From an uncultured Collinsella sp. (lineage in GTDB: Bacteria > Actinomycetota > Coriobacteriia > Coriobacteriales > Coriobacteriaceae), in the NCBI GenBank assembly GCA_900547345.1, contig URGG01000019.1, forward strand, positions 1-23,753: a stretch of DNA of 23,753 nucleotides. The letters run 5' to 3'. How positions within the stretch are numbered: the first letter of the stretch is position 1; every line of letters begins with the position of its first letter. Shown piece by piece: positions 8,001 through 16,089 of this stretch. The translations under genes were made by a program, and so were the position numbers. Under the pieces are notes generated by a model that worked only from the letters and a program-made list of their open reading frames with translations, did no database searches and was not told where the DNA came from.

Positions 8001-8688
8001 CACCGAGGGTATCGAGTATGCCTCCGATGACATTCCCAGCGCGGTTGAGAATGTGGCAAAGGTGCGTGAGGTTCTCAAAGATCCCAAGCCCTACGGCCGC
8101 ATTAAAGACCTGCAGCCGCTTATGGATCCCGTCGAGGACGACATGAAAAAGCTGCTGGGCATCCGCCGCAATGAGTTTTTGTGCCGAATCGAGAGCGATT
8201 TGCAAGACCTGCAGGCACAGGCTGAGAGTCAAAAGGGCTTTGTCAATCAAGCCAAGGATGCCATAGCAGACGCCGGCGCCAAATACGAGTCGTTCAAAAA
8301 CCGTGCCCACAGCGCTCAAAGCCTCAACGAGCTGAGTGTTGCCGCGACTAACTGGGCCAACTGGCTCAGCGCAGCAACCAACGGGATGTACGACGCTGTG
8401 GATGCGGCCCGCATCCGTATGGACAACGAGCGCCGCACCACCGAGGTCACGAGTACGGGTGAGGTGGTCAAGAAGATCTCCAACAAGGCCGTCTCCAACA
8501 AGGCCGTTGCGTCGTCAGCGTTCACGCCTGCACCCGTGCTCCAGCGCAAGATCAAGACTGTGCGCCGCGCCGATCTGGCCAAGCCGAGTCGTCTCTTGTC
8601 CGCAGAGGACGTGGAGCGCTACGTGGACGACCTGCGCTCCCGCCTTATGCAAGCACTCGCTGCAAACGACGAGATTCGTATCAACTAG
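5011..8688 (+). CDS. brxC: BREX protein BrxC (PglY-like P-loop ATPase)
   Basis: A 1225-residue ATPase of the size usual for type 1 BrxC. The Walker A motif GFYGSGKSH is at residues 73-81 and the Walker B LVFMVDE at 263-269. The N-terminus (NLFAKDINRSINGVVVADD...) is the family's typical opening. The C-terminal half is long helical/coiled-coil sequence. BrxC is required for BREX and is thought to form the ATP-driven core. AAGGAG at 4999-5004 fits the ATG at 5011. The first ~350 codons are AT-rich (48% GC by hand count of 5041-5100) and the rest GC-rich (58% in 8041-8100), with the change near 6060-6120, so the gene looks mosaic. Near the C-terminus there is a 15-bp tandem duplication (8477-8506). 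pglX follows after 66 bases. Confidence 0.94.
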   Translation: MDNTTVRNLFAKDINRSINGVVVADDEKDESIRQELSEYVVTRELQGHFATLFKAYGDSLYNPTNKMGVWVSGFYGSGKSHFLKILSYLLGNLNVDGKRAISFFDGKIADPLVFASMEHACSVPTQTLLFNIDTKAGSWKGDKASVAVLYGFQRVFYEARGFYGVKPKLAQLEEYIDEIGKTQEFRDEFERLTGKTWLENRKTYRYNKAFRKLLKSVLGMSDDEISAWVSAPDDELLQPDEFAQKVKEYIDAQAAANGGDFRLVFMVDEVGQFIANGGNSDRLLSLQTVVEELGSVCGGRVWVMVSSQEDIYNLGLPGGLDTSMFSKILGRFDTRLSLSSSSADEVIQRRILGKTAPAADALAQLYKQDSAVLKNNFTFEGSRADLAGYANAKEFVASYPFVGYQFKLLPDVMTEVRKHGVKAKHMSTGERSMLSAFQESAQAIQHEQTGALVPFWRFFDTISKDLEHGIIQVVVCAERAAENAEGLESYDVRVLKLLYLIRYIGYVKASVENISIFMIDSLDVDKRALKDRVKESLARLERENYVARQGDTYSFLTDEEQEIAQEIAQTPIDNAKVIESIKKHLFESIYTARKLTREANDFPFDRYVDGSIHGSSMGGMELSVVTMASDLGCADDAELALKSVDKAIVALSDEVDYWTPLVNAAKICMYAQTRNLQELPPSTRQIVEAKMREKDSNEKEADTLLTEAVLHARCAVNGRMVEVRATKPAQVFDQVLAQLCDVIFGKAGYIGAPVEGDSDIRSTLAGNIQAGLDGMDAGNARALKDVEDYLRVQHQRHLDTAMGDIQRKYQQKPYGWREVNIANVVAQLVVEQRAQVLFGGQTIQANDNRMVVFLRKDADKVQVRLRVRMSDRLLRDTGDLMRDLFDLKTVPSNEDKLVAELKERLESLRQACLDMAHGFYTGIKPLYPYPGESECDKMRSEVVDVLKDQNESEAFLTTFTKHEERLLDAKEDFDKVVEFFESNQRTAFDHAKDFLSRTEGIEYASDDIPSAVENVAKVREVLKDPKPYGRIKDLQPLMDPVEDDMKKLLGIRRNEFLCRIESDLQDLQAQAESQKGFVNQAKDAIADAGAKYESFKNRAHSAQSLNELSVAATNWANWLSAATNGMYDAVDAARIRMDNERRTTEVTSTGEVVKKISNKAVSNKAVASSAFTPAPVLQRKIKTVRRADLAKPSRLLSAEDVERYVDDLRSRLMQALAANDEIRIN
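8477..8506 (+). repeat. 15-bp perfect tandem duplication in brxC
   Basis: The unit TCTCCAACAAGGCCG occurs twice in direct succession (8477-8491 and 8492-8506). Being 15 bases it keeps the frame and encodes SNKAV twice, in a linker-like part of BrxC before its C-terminal KTVRRADLAKPSRLLS segment. Copy number could vary without breaking the protein. Confidence 0.9.
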
Positions 8689-8695
8689 CCCGCAG

Positions 8696-8727
8696 AGCCA
8701 CTGGCGCCAAAGCGCGCACCGGTGGCT
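8696..8727 (+). promoter_or_regulatory. Hairpin between brxC and pglX
   Basis: AGCCACTGG (8696-8704) pairs with CCGGTGGCT (8719-8727) as a 9-bp stem including one T-G wobble, around a 14-base loop. It lies in the 66-base gap before pglX, about 27 bases ahead of its ATG. There is no U-run. A role in mRNA processing or in tuning PglX dose is possible but unproven. Confidence 0.5.
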
Positions 8728-8754
8728 TATGGCGTTTAGAAAGGCTCATCAACC

Positions 8755-11217
8755 ATGAACGATTCTGCTCTTAAGAGCTTCTGCACTTGGGCCCGCACGG
8801 AGCTCATCAAAGGCGTGGAGGCGCAGATGGTGCGCTACGGCATCACCGAACCTGCACCTGCGCCCGCTGGGTCCGAGACCGTCAACGGCCTGCCCCTAAG
8901 TCCGGCTGAGATTGAGCAACGCGACGAACTGCTGCGCATGCAGGCAGAGGTGGGTCACGAGGCACTGCGCGACCGTGCTGCCTACACCTGGTTCAACCGC
9001 ATCGTGGCCATTCGCTTCATGGATGCACGCGGATGGCTTCCCAGGCGTATGCGCATGCTAAGTCGTGCGGACGGCAGCCATGGCAGCGAGGCCGTGGAGA
9101 ACGCACTGGACGTGGAAATAACGACGGTCGATACCGATCGCATAGCCGAGCTCAAGATGGCGGGCTTGGATGAACCGTTGTGGCGCTACCTGTTTGTTGC
9201 TCAGTGCGAGGAGCTTGCCGATTGCCTGCCGGGTGTCTTTGAACGCGTGGGCGGAGCCATGGAGCTGCTGTTGCCCCAGGGCCTCATGATGTCCGACGGC
9301 GTGGTGGGCAAGCTCAACGCCGTCCTCGCTGACGAGGACTGGCGCGAGGGCGTGACCGTTCTGGGTTGGATGTATCAGTACTACAACGCTGACGTTAAAG
9401 ACGAGTTCTTCAAGTCCAAGCGCAAAGCAGCGGCGGAGGACATCGCGCCCGCCACGCAGCTCTTCACCCCCGAGTGGATCGTGCGCTATATGGTCGAGAA
9501 CTCACTCGGCCGTCTGTGGATGCTCAACAACCCGGGGAGTTCGCTACGCGAGCACATGAAATATTACATCGAGCCCGATTCTGAGCACGAGGACTTCATC
9601 CGCATCTCGAGTCCCGAGGAGATTTCGCTCTGCGACCCAGCGTGCGGTTCGGGCCATATCCTGGTTTATGCGTTTGAGCTGCTCTTTGCCATGTACGAGG
9701 AGCGCGGCTACCGCGAGCGCGAGATCCCGGAGCTCATCCTGACCAAAAACCTCGCTGGCATGGAGATCGATCCCCGTGCGGCTCAGATCGCCGAGCTGGC
9801 GCTTGCCATGTGCGCTCGCGAGCACGACCGTCGCTTCTTTAGGCGTGGTGTTCGCGCCGATGTTATCGTGCTCACGAGCATTCCGCTGGGAGAGGATGAG
9901 CTGCCGGGTAACAAGAAGCTCGCCGAGGAACTGAGCCATTTGGGCGAGATCGGCTCGCTTCTTAATCCTTCAGAGGACGAGATTGACGAGCTTAAGGCCG
10001 CCGCCGCGAGCTGTTCCGACGATCTTTTTGCTTCTGCGACCAAAACTAAGCTCGAAAGCGTTGCCGTCATCTGCGAGAAACTGTCCCGTCGTTTTACCTG
10101 CGTCGTGGCGAATCCTCCGTATATGGGCAGCAGCAGCTTTAACCCCTTTATGAGCAAGTGGGTCAAGAAGAACTACCCCGACGTGAAGAGCGACCTGTTC
10201 TCTTCGTTCATCGTGCGTATTATGGACTTTGCCGGCGAGCACGGCGAAATCGGAATGATGACTCCGTTTGTTTGGATGTTTATCGGTAGCTACGAGAAGC
10301 TTCGAAATAGGCTTATCGATGATAAGACCCTAACCACGCTCATTCAGCTCGAGTATTCTGGCTTTGCAGGGGCAACCGTGCCTATCTGCACATTTACCTA
10401 TCACAATTCGCATATCGATGGCTATAAGGGCGGATACGTTCGTCTTGCCGATTTTACTGGCCCCGCGGTTCAGGCTCCCAAGGCGCTGGAGGCCATCCAA
10501 AACCCCGACTGTGGTTGGTTCTACCGTCGCGACGCCGACACCTTCAAACAAATCCCCGGCACCCCCATAGCCTACTGGTTGGGGGATGGGCTATTGGAGG
10601 CTTATTCCTCCGGACGATTTATTGACGAGGTGGCCCATCCTAAAGTTGGGATGCAAACTTCGAATAACGAAAAGTTTCTTCGTTTGTGGTGGGAAACAGA
10701 TTGGTCACCGACTCAAAACGATTCGAACCATAAGTGGATTAAATACCTTAAGGGAGGTAAATATCGAAAATGGAACGGCAATCTAGAGTATTTGCTTTTC
10801 TACAACAATGATCCGAATTACATCCTCGAGCAACCTCATGCCCGCGTTTTACCGCTCGAAATGCTGCGAAAGCCTAAGATTACATGCACAATGCTGACGT
10901 CGGGAAGACCTGGCTTCAGGTCTGCTCCTGAAGATTCTTTTTATGACATTGCGGCACATTGTTGTTTTCCGAAGGAGCCACAATTCAATTATATATTGGG
11001 CCTGTTGAACAGCTCTCTTTCTGCTCTGTGTCTTTCGGCGCAGAATCCAACGATGAATATGCAGGTGTCTGATATAGCTTCGGTCCCCTATGTTGAAGGC
11101 GACCCGAAATCGGTGAACAAAGTGAGTGGAATCGTTGCCGAATCGTCAGATATTTCGAAGATTGATTGGGACTCGTTTGAAACCTCTTGGGATTTCAAAC
11201 GTCATCCGCTGTTGTAG
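8755..11217 (+). CDS. pglX: BREX adenine methyltransferase PglX, N-terminal part (split gene)
   Basis: An N6-adenine DNA methyltransferase that marks host DNA and is essential for BREX. The SAM-binding motif DPACGSGH is at residues 294-301 and the catalytic NPPY at 453-456. The region after ~600 is the target-recognition part. At 820 residues it is far shorter than usual type 1 PglX (about 1150-1200). It ends with DWDSFETSWDFKRHPLL and then a TAG. In intact PglX this motif is followed by a linker and then a domain with NEEELNRIF; here that domain is encoded separately at 12378-13346. Two small genes lie between. From about 10600 the sequence is AT-richer (45% GC in 11161-11220) than the methyltransferase part. 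The start ATG has AGAAAGG upstream. Whether the two parts reassemble into an active enzyme is inference. Confidence 0.93.
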   Translation: MNDSALKSFCTWARTELIKGVEAQMVRYGITEPAPAPAGSETVNGLPLSPAEIEQRDELLRMQAEVGHEALRDRAAYTWFNRIVAIRFMDARGWLPRRMRMLSRADGSHGSEAVENALDVEITTVDTDRIAELKMAGLDEPLWRYLFVAQCEELADCLPGVFERVGGAMELLLPQGLMMSDGVVGKLNAVLADEDWREGVTVLGWMYQYYNADVKDEFFKSKRKAAAEDIAPATQLFTPEWIVRYMVENSLGRLWMLNNPGSSLREHMKYYIEPDSEHEDFIRISSPEEISLCDPACGSGHILVYAFELLFAMYEERGYREREIPELILTKNLAGMEIDPRAAQIAELALAMCAREHDRRFFRRGVRADVIVLTSIPLGEDELPGNKKLAEELSHLGEIGSLLNPSEDEIDELKAAAASCSDDLFASATKTKLESVAVICEKLSRRFTCVVANPPYMGSSSFNPFMSKWVKKNYPDVKSDLFSSFIVRIMDFAGEHGEIGMMTPFVWMFIGSYEKLRNRLIDDKTLTTLIQLEYSGFAGATVPICTFTYHNSHIDGYKGGYVRLADFTGPAVQAPKALEAIQNPDCGWFYRRDADTFKQIPGTPIAYWLGDGLLEAYSSGRFIDEVAHPKVGMQTSNNEKFLRLWWETDWSPTQNDSNHKWIKYLKGGKYRKWNGNLEYLLFYNNDPNYILEQPHARVLPLEMLRKPKITCTMLTSGRPGFRSAPEDSFYDIAAHCCFPKEPQFNYILGLLNSSLSALCLSAQNPTMNMQVSDIASVPYVEGDPKSVNKVSGIVAESSDISKIDWDSFETSWDFKRHPLL

Positions 11218-11226
11218 GTGAGCATT

Positions 11227-11724
11227 GTGGCTAAATCCTACAAACTTGTCGAAGAGACGAAACGAACTACAGCGGAGTGTGCTGAAAAGTGGAATGCCGA
11301 TAAACGAGATGTTTCCGCCTGGTGTAGAGCTGATTTGATTTCTGGTGCGGTAAAAGAAACCTCCTTCCCGTTCAGGTGGATCATCCCCTGTGATGCGAAG
11401 CGTCCCATAGATGCATGCATCATAAGGGAGCTGCTGTGGCAGATAATCGAGCTTGAAAACGAGCGTATTTCCGAAATCGACGTTTCTGCTTGGGGTATTC
11501 CGGCAGTCGATATCGCTGGGTGCATTCAATCGTTGAAAGACGCCGATTATTTGGCGTTTTCACAAGAAGGTGTTGGCTTACAAATAACGAAAAAGGGCCT
11601 TGCTTTGATTGGCCGCGGTCAGAATGACAAGGCTATAAATGAGACGCCTACGGCACTGAAGTGGACTGCCGATGCCGTGGGTATTATTGCCGGAAGTGCA
11701 ATAAATCAAATTATCCAAAGATAA
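11227..11724 (+). CDS. Small DNA-binding-like protein with helix-turn-helix, inserted between the pglX halves
   Basis: I do not recognise this gene as a named family. A start GTG at 11227 is favoured over the GTG at 11218 because AGGTG, which overlaps the stop of pglX-N, is 6 bases before it; this gives 165 residues. The N-terminal part (TTAECAEKWNADKRDVSAWCRADLISGAVKE then WIIPCDAKRP, residues ~14-60) has the pattern of a MerR/excisionase-like helix-turn-helix, as seen in small proteins of the type 'AAEKWGIS..RVQ..C..GRI.GA....WLIP.DA.KP'. A second part (IQSLKDADYLAFSQEGVGLQITKKGLALI) looks like a winged helix ending in 'TxKG'. Translation should be coupled to pglX-N. AT-rich like the upstream specificity region. 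A regulator or DNA-binding accessory of this BREX cassette is a guess. Confidence 0.7.
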   Translation: MAKSYKLVEETKRTTAECAEKWNADKRDVSAWCRADLISGAVKETSFPFRWIIPCDAKRPIDACIIRELLWQIIELENERISEIDVSAWGIPAVDIAGCIQSLKDADYLAFSQEGVGLQITKKGLALIGRGQNDKAINETPTALKWTADAVGIIAGSAINQIIQR

Positions 11725-11766
11725 GCTGCTTCCGCAAGGACGCTGTAGTTTCGAAAGGTAATAACC

Positions 11767-12225
11767 ATGTCTGATTGTTGTATTTATGAACCTCAAAATT
11801 ACGACCTACAGGCGGTCGATCGTTTTCTCCGTGGTGAGACCAGAGAAATATGCATTGAGCTGAAGTGCGTTGAGCAGGAAAAGTCAGAGGACTTTGCGAT
11901 AACGGGTGCGGTTTTGCAGCTCGATTTAATAATGTGTGGGGAGCCGCACATGTGCAACGTTTCCGCTCATGGTACCCCTTATTTTGATCCGTCTGGTTTA
12001 GCAACGCTTTCATTTTTGATTACCGAGAAGACAGTCGGTTCGCAAGATTACCATGCGATTTGTCGCTGTGGGAACGCTCGCGATCTATTGGGGGGATCTC
12101 GATTGCTCCTTGTAATTTCGGAAAGGAGCGAATCTCGAGAATGCGCATTTGAGTTTAGTCCAGCATTGGGAGTGTTTGGCAGATACGTGTGGCATGAAGT
12201 CGATTTGAAAGCTTCCATTGGATAG
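11767..12225 (+). CDS. Uncharacterised 152-residue protein between the pglX halves
   Basis: Not recognised. It begins MSDCCIYEPQNYDLQAVDRFLRGETREICIEL and is rich in predicted beta strands alternating with polar turns (ICIELKCVEQEKSEDFAITGAVLQLDLIMCG, then TLSFLITEKT, RLLLVISERS). It has seven Cys but no obvious zinc-finger spacing. No signal peptide and no membrane segment. AAAGGT is 8 bases ahead of the ATG. It lies 42 bases after the helix-turn-helix gene in the same AT-rich block and same direction, so the two probably form one cargo pair. A gap of 152 bases to the C-terminal pglX gene follows, in which I see no gene. Confidence 0.65.
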   Translation: MSDCCIYEPQNYDLQAVDRFLRGETREICIELKCVEQEKSEDFAITGAVLQLDLIMCGEPHMCNVSAHGTPYFDPSGLATLSFLITEKTVGSQDYHAICRCGNARDLLGGSRLLLVISERSESRECAFEFSPALGVFGRYVWHEVDLKASIG

Positions 12226-12377
12226 GAGAGCGATTTCATATCGCGCAATTAAGACGAATCAGCTGCTTTCGAGCAAGAGATACGCGGGTGTCGCGCGGCG
12301 CATAGGGCTGAGCTCCGAGCCTGATTCCTTTACGGTGACCGATTAATTGCAAGACCATGGAAACGGAAGGCAGCACA

Positions 12378-13346
12378 ATGGCAACGCTTTTGGCCGATAA
12401 ATACGAGGCTCGCAAGGCCGAGGTTAATGCTCGCTTTGAGCAGCTTCGCAGTAACGAGGAAGAGCTCAACCGAATCTTTGCCAAGATCTACAACATGGAG
12501 GGTGAGGTGCCCATCGAGGTCGAGGATAAGTACGTTTCGGTGGCGCGCATCTTTGATACCGCCGACGAGATTCCCGAGAGCTATAAGGGCAACAAATACG
12601 TGCGCACCAAGCGAGACGAGATCACCTCGCTCATAAGCTATGCCGTGGGCTGCATGTTTGGCCGCTATTCGCTGGATGTGGACGGGCTGGTTCTGGCCGA
12701 CCAAGGCGCCACAGTCGATGACTATCTGGCCAAGATGCCCGATCCCGCGCATGTGACCTTTATGCCCGATAGCGACAACGTGCTGCCCATTACCGATGAC
12801 GAGTACTTTGACGACGACATCGTGCGCTACTTTATCGACTTTGTGCGCACCGTGTATGGTGAGGAGACGCTTGAGCAGAACCTGGCCTTTATTGCCGAGG
12901 CACTCGGCGGCAAGGGCGCCTCGCGCGAGGTCATCCGCGCCTACTTTTTGAAGGACTTCTTTAGGGACCACTGCCTGACCTATAAGAAGCGTCCCATCTA
13001 CTGGCTGTTCGACAGCGGCAAGAAAAATGGCTTTAAGTGCCTTGTCTACATGCATCGCTATCAGCCCGACCTGTTGGCTCGCATCCGCACCGACTATGTG
13101 CATGGGCAGCAGGAGCGCTACCGTGCCCAGATCGGCTATGCCAACGATTCCCTTGCCACCGCCGAGCGCGGCGTGCGCGTGCGTTTGGACAAGCGCGTCA
13201 AAAAGCTTAACGACCAGCTCAAAGAGACTATTGCCTTCGAGGAGAAGCTGCACCACTTGGCAGACCAGATGATTAAGATCGACCTGGATGACGGCGTCAA
13301 GGTCAACTACGCCAAGTTTCAGGATGTGCTGGCAAAGATTAAGTAA
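12378..13346 (+). CDS. pglX: PglX C-terminal domain encoded as a separate gene
   Basis: A 322-residue protein equal to the C-terminal third of type 1 PglX. Diagnostic segments are NEEELNRIFAKIYNMEGEVPIEVED, ISYAVGCMFGRYSLD, KKRPIYWLFDSGKKNGFKCLVYMHRY and IDLDDGVKVNYAKFQ, all in the order seen in intact PglX. It contains no methyltransferase motifs. The ATG at 12378 is chosen over the ATG at 12357 because GGAAGG (12365-12370) is 7 bases upstream. It is in a different frame from the N-terminal part, with 1.16 kb and two genes between, so this is not a simple frameshift. The clean start just before the conserved domain and the good ribosome binding site suggest it is made as an independent protein that associates with PglX-N. 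GC-rich like the rest of the island. Confidence 0.9.
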   Translation: MATLLADKYEARKAEVNARFEQLRSNEEELNRIFAKIYNMEGEVPIEVEDKYVSVARIFDTADEIPESYKGNKYVRTKRDEITSLISYAVGCMFGRYSLDVDGLVLADQGATVDDYLAKMPDPAHVTFMPDSDNVLPITDDEYFDDDIVRYFIDFVRTVYGEETLEQNLAFIAEALGGKGASREVIRAYFLKDFFRDHCLTYKKRPIYWLFDSGKKNGFKCLVYMHRYQPDLLARIRTDYVHGQQERYRAQIGYANDSLATAERGVRVRLDKRVKKLNDQLKETIAFEEKLHHLADQMIKIDLDDGVKVNYAKFQDVLAKIK

Positions 13347-13369
13347 CTGCAGATACGGTAAGGATATTC

Positions 13370-16078
13370 ATGCCCAAGATCGATGTAGAAGAACAGCTCA
13401 AGCTGCGGTTTTTGCAGCCGTTGCCCTCATGCGCGCCGCGTCGTGTGGTGGTTTGGCACGATGCGGACGGCGAGTTTGCCTCTGAGTTTGAACGTTTGGC
13501 CGCCGAGGGCTTCGACGGTGCGGGGACTGATGACGGCGTTATGCCCGTTCACGGTGACTTTGAGCGCCCGGTGCGGTTTGTTGAAGCCTGCGAGGGCCGC
13601 ATGTTTGCCGTCAAGAAGCTCGTCAACCGCGATGACCTTGTGAGCGATATCTTGCTGTATCGCCGTTGCCCGCGCGGCAGGCTTGAGGGCGATTGGCTTG
13701 CCGATGTTGAGCTGTATGCTGACCGGTTTCAAGCTGATTATCTTTCGCTTTTGGCCGATCAGCTGGGTATCGAGAATATCGATGCCGTGCGCGAGAGCCT
13801 GCGAGCGCACAAGGCGTTCTTTGTCGCCAAGTCCCGCTGCGCTAAGTTTGTCGCATGCGTTCCACATGCCGCGGGTGCATCCGATATCGAGCTCGGAATC
13901 CTTACGGTGATCTTTGGCGGCAAGGAACCGGGCGACGCGCGGCCCGCGTTTGTATTGCGCGGCTGCATGGCCACGCTGCTGCACGAGGGTCCCGAGGCGC
14001 TGGCCGCGCTGGTGGATAAGTACTGTGTGCGCGATGTTCTCGCTGCCTTTATGCTGCGCTGTTATGGGTTTGATGGACCGCTGCACGAGCGTGATTCACT
14101 GCTTATGCTTGCATCCCATGTGCTTCTTACGGCGGCATCCACCGCACTTCCCGAGGGAGCGCTCAAGGGGCTCGAAAACTATATGGCTCCCGCCTACGGC
14201 CCCTATTGCCTTGAGGCGGTGCGTACGTGGGACCAGACCGCCGATACCCAGGCATCGAGCGAGGACCTATTTGAGATTTGCCGTTTGGTTGAGGACGCCC
14301 GCGGACTCTTTGCACGGTTCGAGACCTTGCCGATCGATGTGCTGACCTCGCTTGATGTGTTTCCGTGCGTCAATGAGGCCGTGCTCTCGCAGCTGTTCTG
14401 CTCGTTTGCCCAGGGCGCGGACCGTGTTGAGGATGCGCGCGCATTTGCTGCGCGTCGCTGCGACCTAAGCTGGTACCGTCGCGTTGAGAGCTACTTTGAC
14501 CTGCTTGCCGCTGTGGCCGATATGTGCGCGTTTAGGCAGGCGCACGCGGGCGGCTTCCATCTGGCGCAGCCCCAGCAGGTGTGGGATGCCTACACGTCCG
14601 ATTGGTATGCCATGGATGCCGCCTATCGTCATATGTGCACCGCGTATCTGCGGGCGCGCTCCGTCGAGTGCGATGTACTCGAGGAACCTGCCCGAGCTGT
14701 GGTGGATTGGGCAGAGAATCTCTACAGTAACTGGTTCTTGGCCGACGCCAATACCTGCTGGGCGGCCGCTGCAAAAGGGGAGTGGGCCGATTGCGGCTAC
14801 ATCGATGGCCCTGCGCGGCAGGATGAGTTCTACTGGCATGTGCTGCCCACCTTTGTGGGCTCTGCCAAAACGACAGTCACTATCGTGAGCGACGCGTTGC
14901 GCTATGAGGTGGCCCGCGACGTTGCGGCGCTGCTCGAGCGCGAGCGCGGAGGCAACGTCAAGGTCTCTAGCATGCAGGCGGTCTTTCCCTCCATTACCGA
15001 GGTGGGCATGCCCGCGCTGCTGCCACACCAAGCGCTTAAGCTTGCAGCGGATGGCTCGTTTGTGTTGGCTGACGGCATGCCCACTGCCACGACTCCGCAG
15101 CGCGAGGCCGTGCTTGCCCACGTTGAGCCCACGGCCCGCGCTTTACGCTCGAGCACATACCTCAACATGACGGGAACCGAACGCAAGACGCTGCTCAAGG
15201 ACTCAAAACTCGTCTACCTCTATCACAACAAGATCGATGCCACGGGTGAGAAGGCCGCTACGCAGGATGACGTCTTCGGTGCCTGTGCGGACGCCGTGGA
15301 GGAACTTGCTGCATTGGCGCGTCGCGTGTGCACCGACGCCCCGGGCGCGCGTGTTGTTATAACGGCGGACCACGGCTTTATCTACACGCGTCGGGAGCTC
15401 AGCGAGTGCCAGATGCTCGGCAAGCCGGACCTTCCCGTCCTTGACGCTCCCGTCATGTGCGGCAAGCGTCATCTGGTGGTTCCCAACGAGGCCGTGGGCG
15501 AGCTTTCGGACGAGGTACGCGAGGTGTTTGTTAATGTTGACATGGGACGTTTGGGCGCCGGTTTTGAGGGATTTGCCCCGCGCGAGAACGTGCACTTCAA
15601 GCGTCCCGGCGGCACTAACAACTACGTCCACGGCGGCATGAGCCTGCAGGAGCTCTGCGTGCCCGTTATCGGATTTTGGCGTGCGCGCTCGGGTTCCAAG
15701 GACTTTGTCGATACGCGCGTGGCGACGCTGCGCGTGCTAAGCGAGGGACGCCGAGTGACCAACTCGCTCTTCTCGGTCAACTTGATCCAGGAAGAACCCG
15801 CCCAAGGCAAGGTCTTGCCGTGCGAGTATGAGCTGGTGTTTACCGACGCAAGCGGCAACGAGGTGAGCGATACAGTCAAGGCGCATGCCAACAAGACTTC
15901 TGCTAACTCGCAGGAGCGCGTGGTGCATGCCAAGTTTGCGCTGCGTGCAGCGGATGGATTCTCGGCCAAGGGTCCGTACTATCTGGTCTGCCGCGAGCGC
16001 GAGACGGGCAAGATCGTTTGGCGCGAGACGTACACCATCGCTGTTTCGTTTGCACCTGTTGCTGATTTTGGTTTTTAG
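13370..16078 (+). CDS. pglZ: BREX protein PglZ (alkaline-phosphatase-like domain)
   Basis: A 902-residue member of the PglZ family, the defining gene of BREX. The alkaline phosphatase-like core is visible in TIVSDALRYE (Asp508, the expected metal/nucleophile region) and VITADHGFIYTR (Asp667-His668, metal ligands), with the distance usual for this superfamily. The ~450-residue helical N-terminal region starts MPKIDVEEQLKLRFLQPL..RVVVWHDADGEF, typical for type 1. The enzymatic role in defence is not settled; homologues show nuclease or phosphodiesterase activity in some reports. GGTAAGGA precedes the ATG, 23 bases after the stop of the PglX C-terminal gene. Its TAG overlaps the ribosome binding site of brxL, so the two are translationally coupled. 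Confidence 0.95.
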   Translation: MPKIDVEEQLKLRFLQPLPSCAPRRVVVWHDADGEFASEFERLAAEGFDGAGTDDGVMPVHGDFERPVRFVEACEGRMFAVKKLVNRDDLVSDILLYRRCPRGRLEGDWLADVELYADRFQADYLSLLADQLGIENIDAVRESLRAHKAFFVAKSRCAKFVACVPHAAGASDIELGILTVIFGGKEPGDARPAFVLRGCMATLLHEGPEALAALVDKYCVRDVLAAFMLRCYGFDGPLHERDSLLMLASHVLLTAASTALPEGALKGLENYMAPAYGPYCLEAVRTWDQTADTQASSEDLFEICRLVEDARGLFARFETLPIDVLTSLDVFPCVNEAVLSQLFCSFAQGADRVEDARAFAARRCDLSWYRRVESYFDLLAAVADMCAFRQAHAGGFHLAQPQQVWDAYTSDWYAMDAAYRHMCTAYLRARSVECDVLEEPARAVVDWAENLYSNWFLADANTCWAAAAKGEWADCGYIDGPARQDEFYWHVLPTFVGSAKTTVTIVSDALRYEVARDVAALLERERGGNVKVSSMQAVFPSITEVGMPALLPHQALKLAADGSFVLADGMPTATTPQREAVLAHVEPTARALRSSTYLNMTGTERKTLLKDSKLVYLYHNKIDATGEKAATQDDVFGACADAVEELAALARRVCTDAPGARVVITADHGFIYTRRELSECQMLGKPDLPVLDAPVMCGKRHLVVPNEAVGELSDEVREVFVNVDMGRLGAGFEGFAPRENVHFKRPGGTNNYVHGGMSLQELCVPVIGFWRARSGSKDFVDTRVATLRVLSEGRRVTNSLFSVNLIQEEPAQGKVLPCEYELVFTDASGNEVSDTVKAHANKTSANSQERVVHAKFALRAADGFSAKGPYYLVCRERETGKIVWRETYTIAVSFAPVADFGF

Positions 16079-16089
16079 GAGTGTGCCCT

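Noticed and set aside
11215..12380. That pglX is one gene with a simple frameshift
   Set aside because: 1.16 kb with two other open frames and their own ribosome binding sites separates the parts; no single base change reconnects them.
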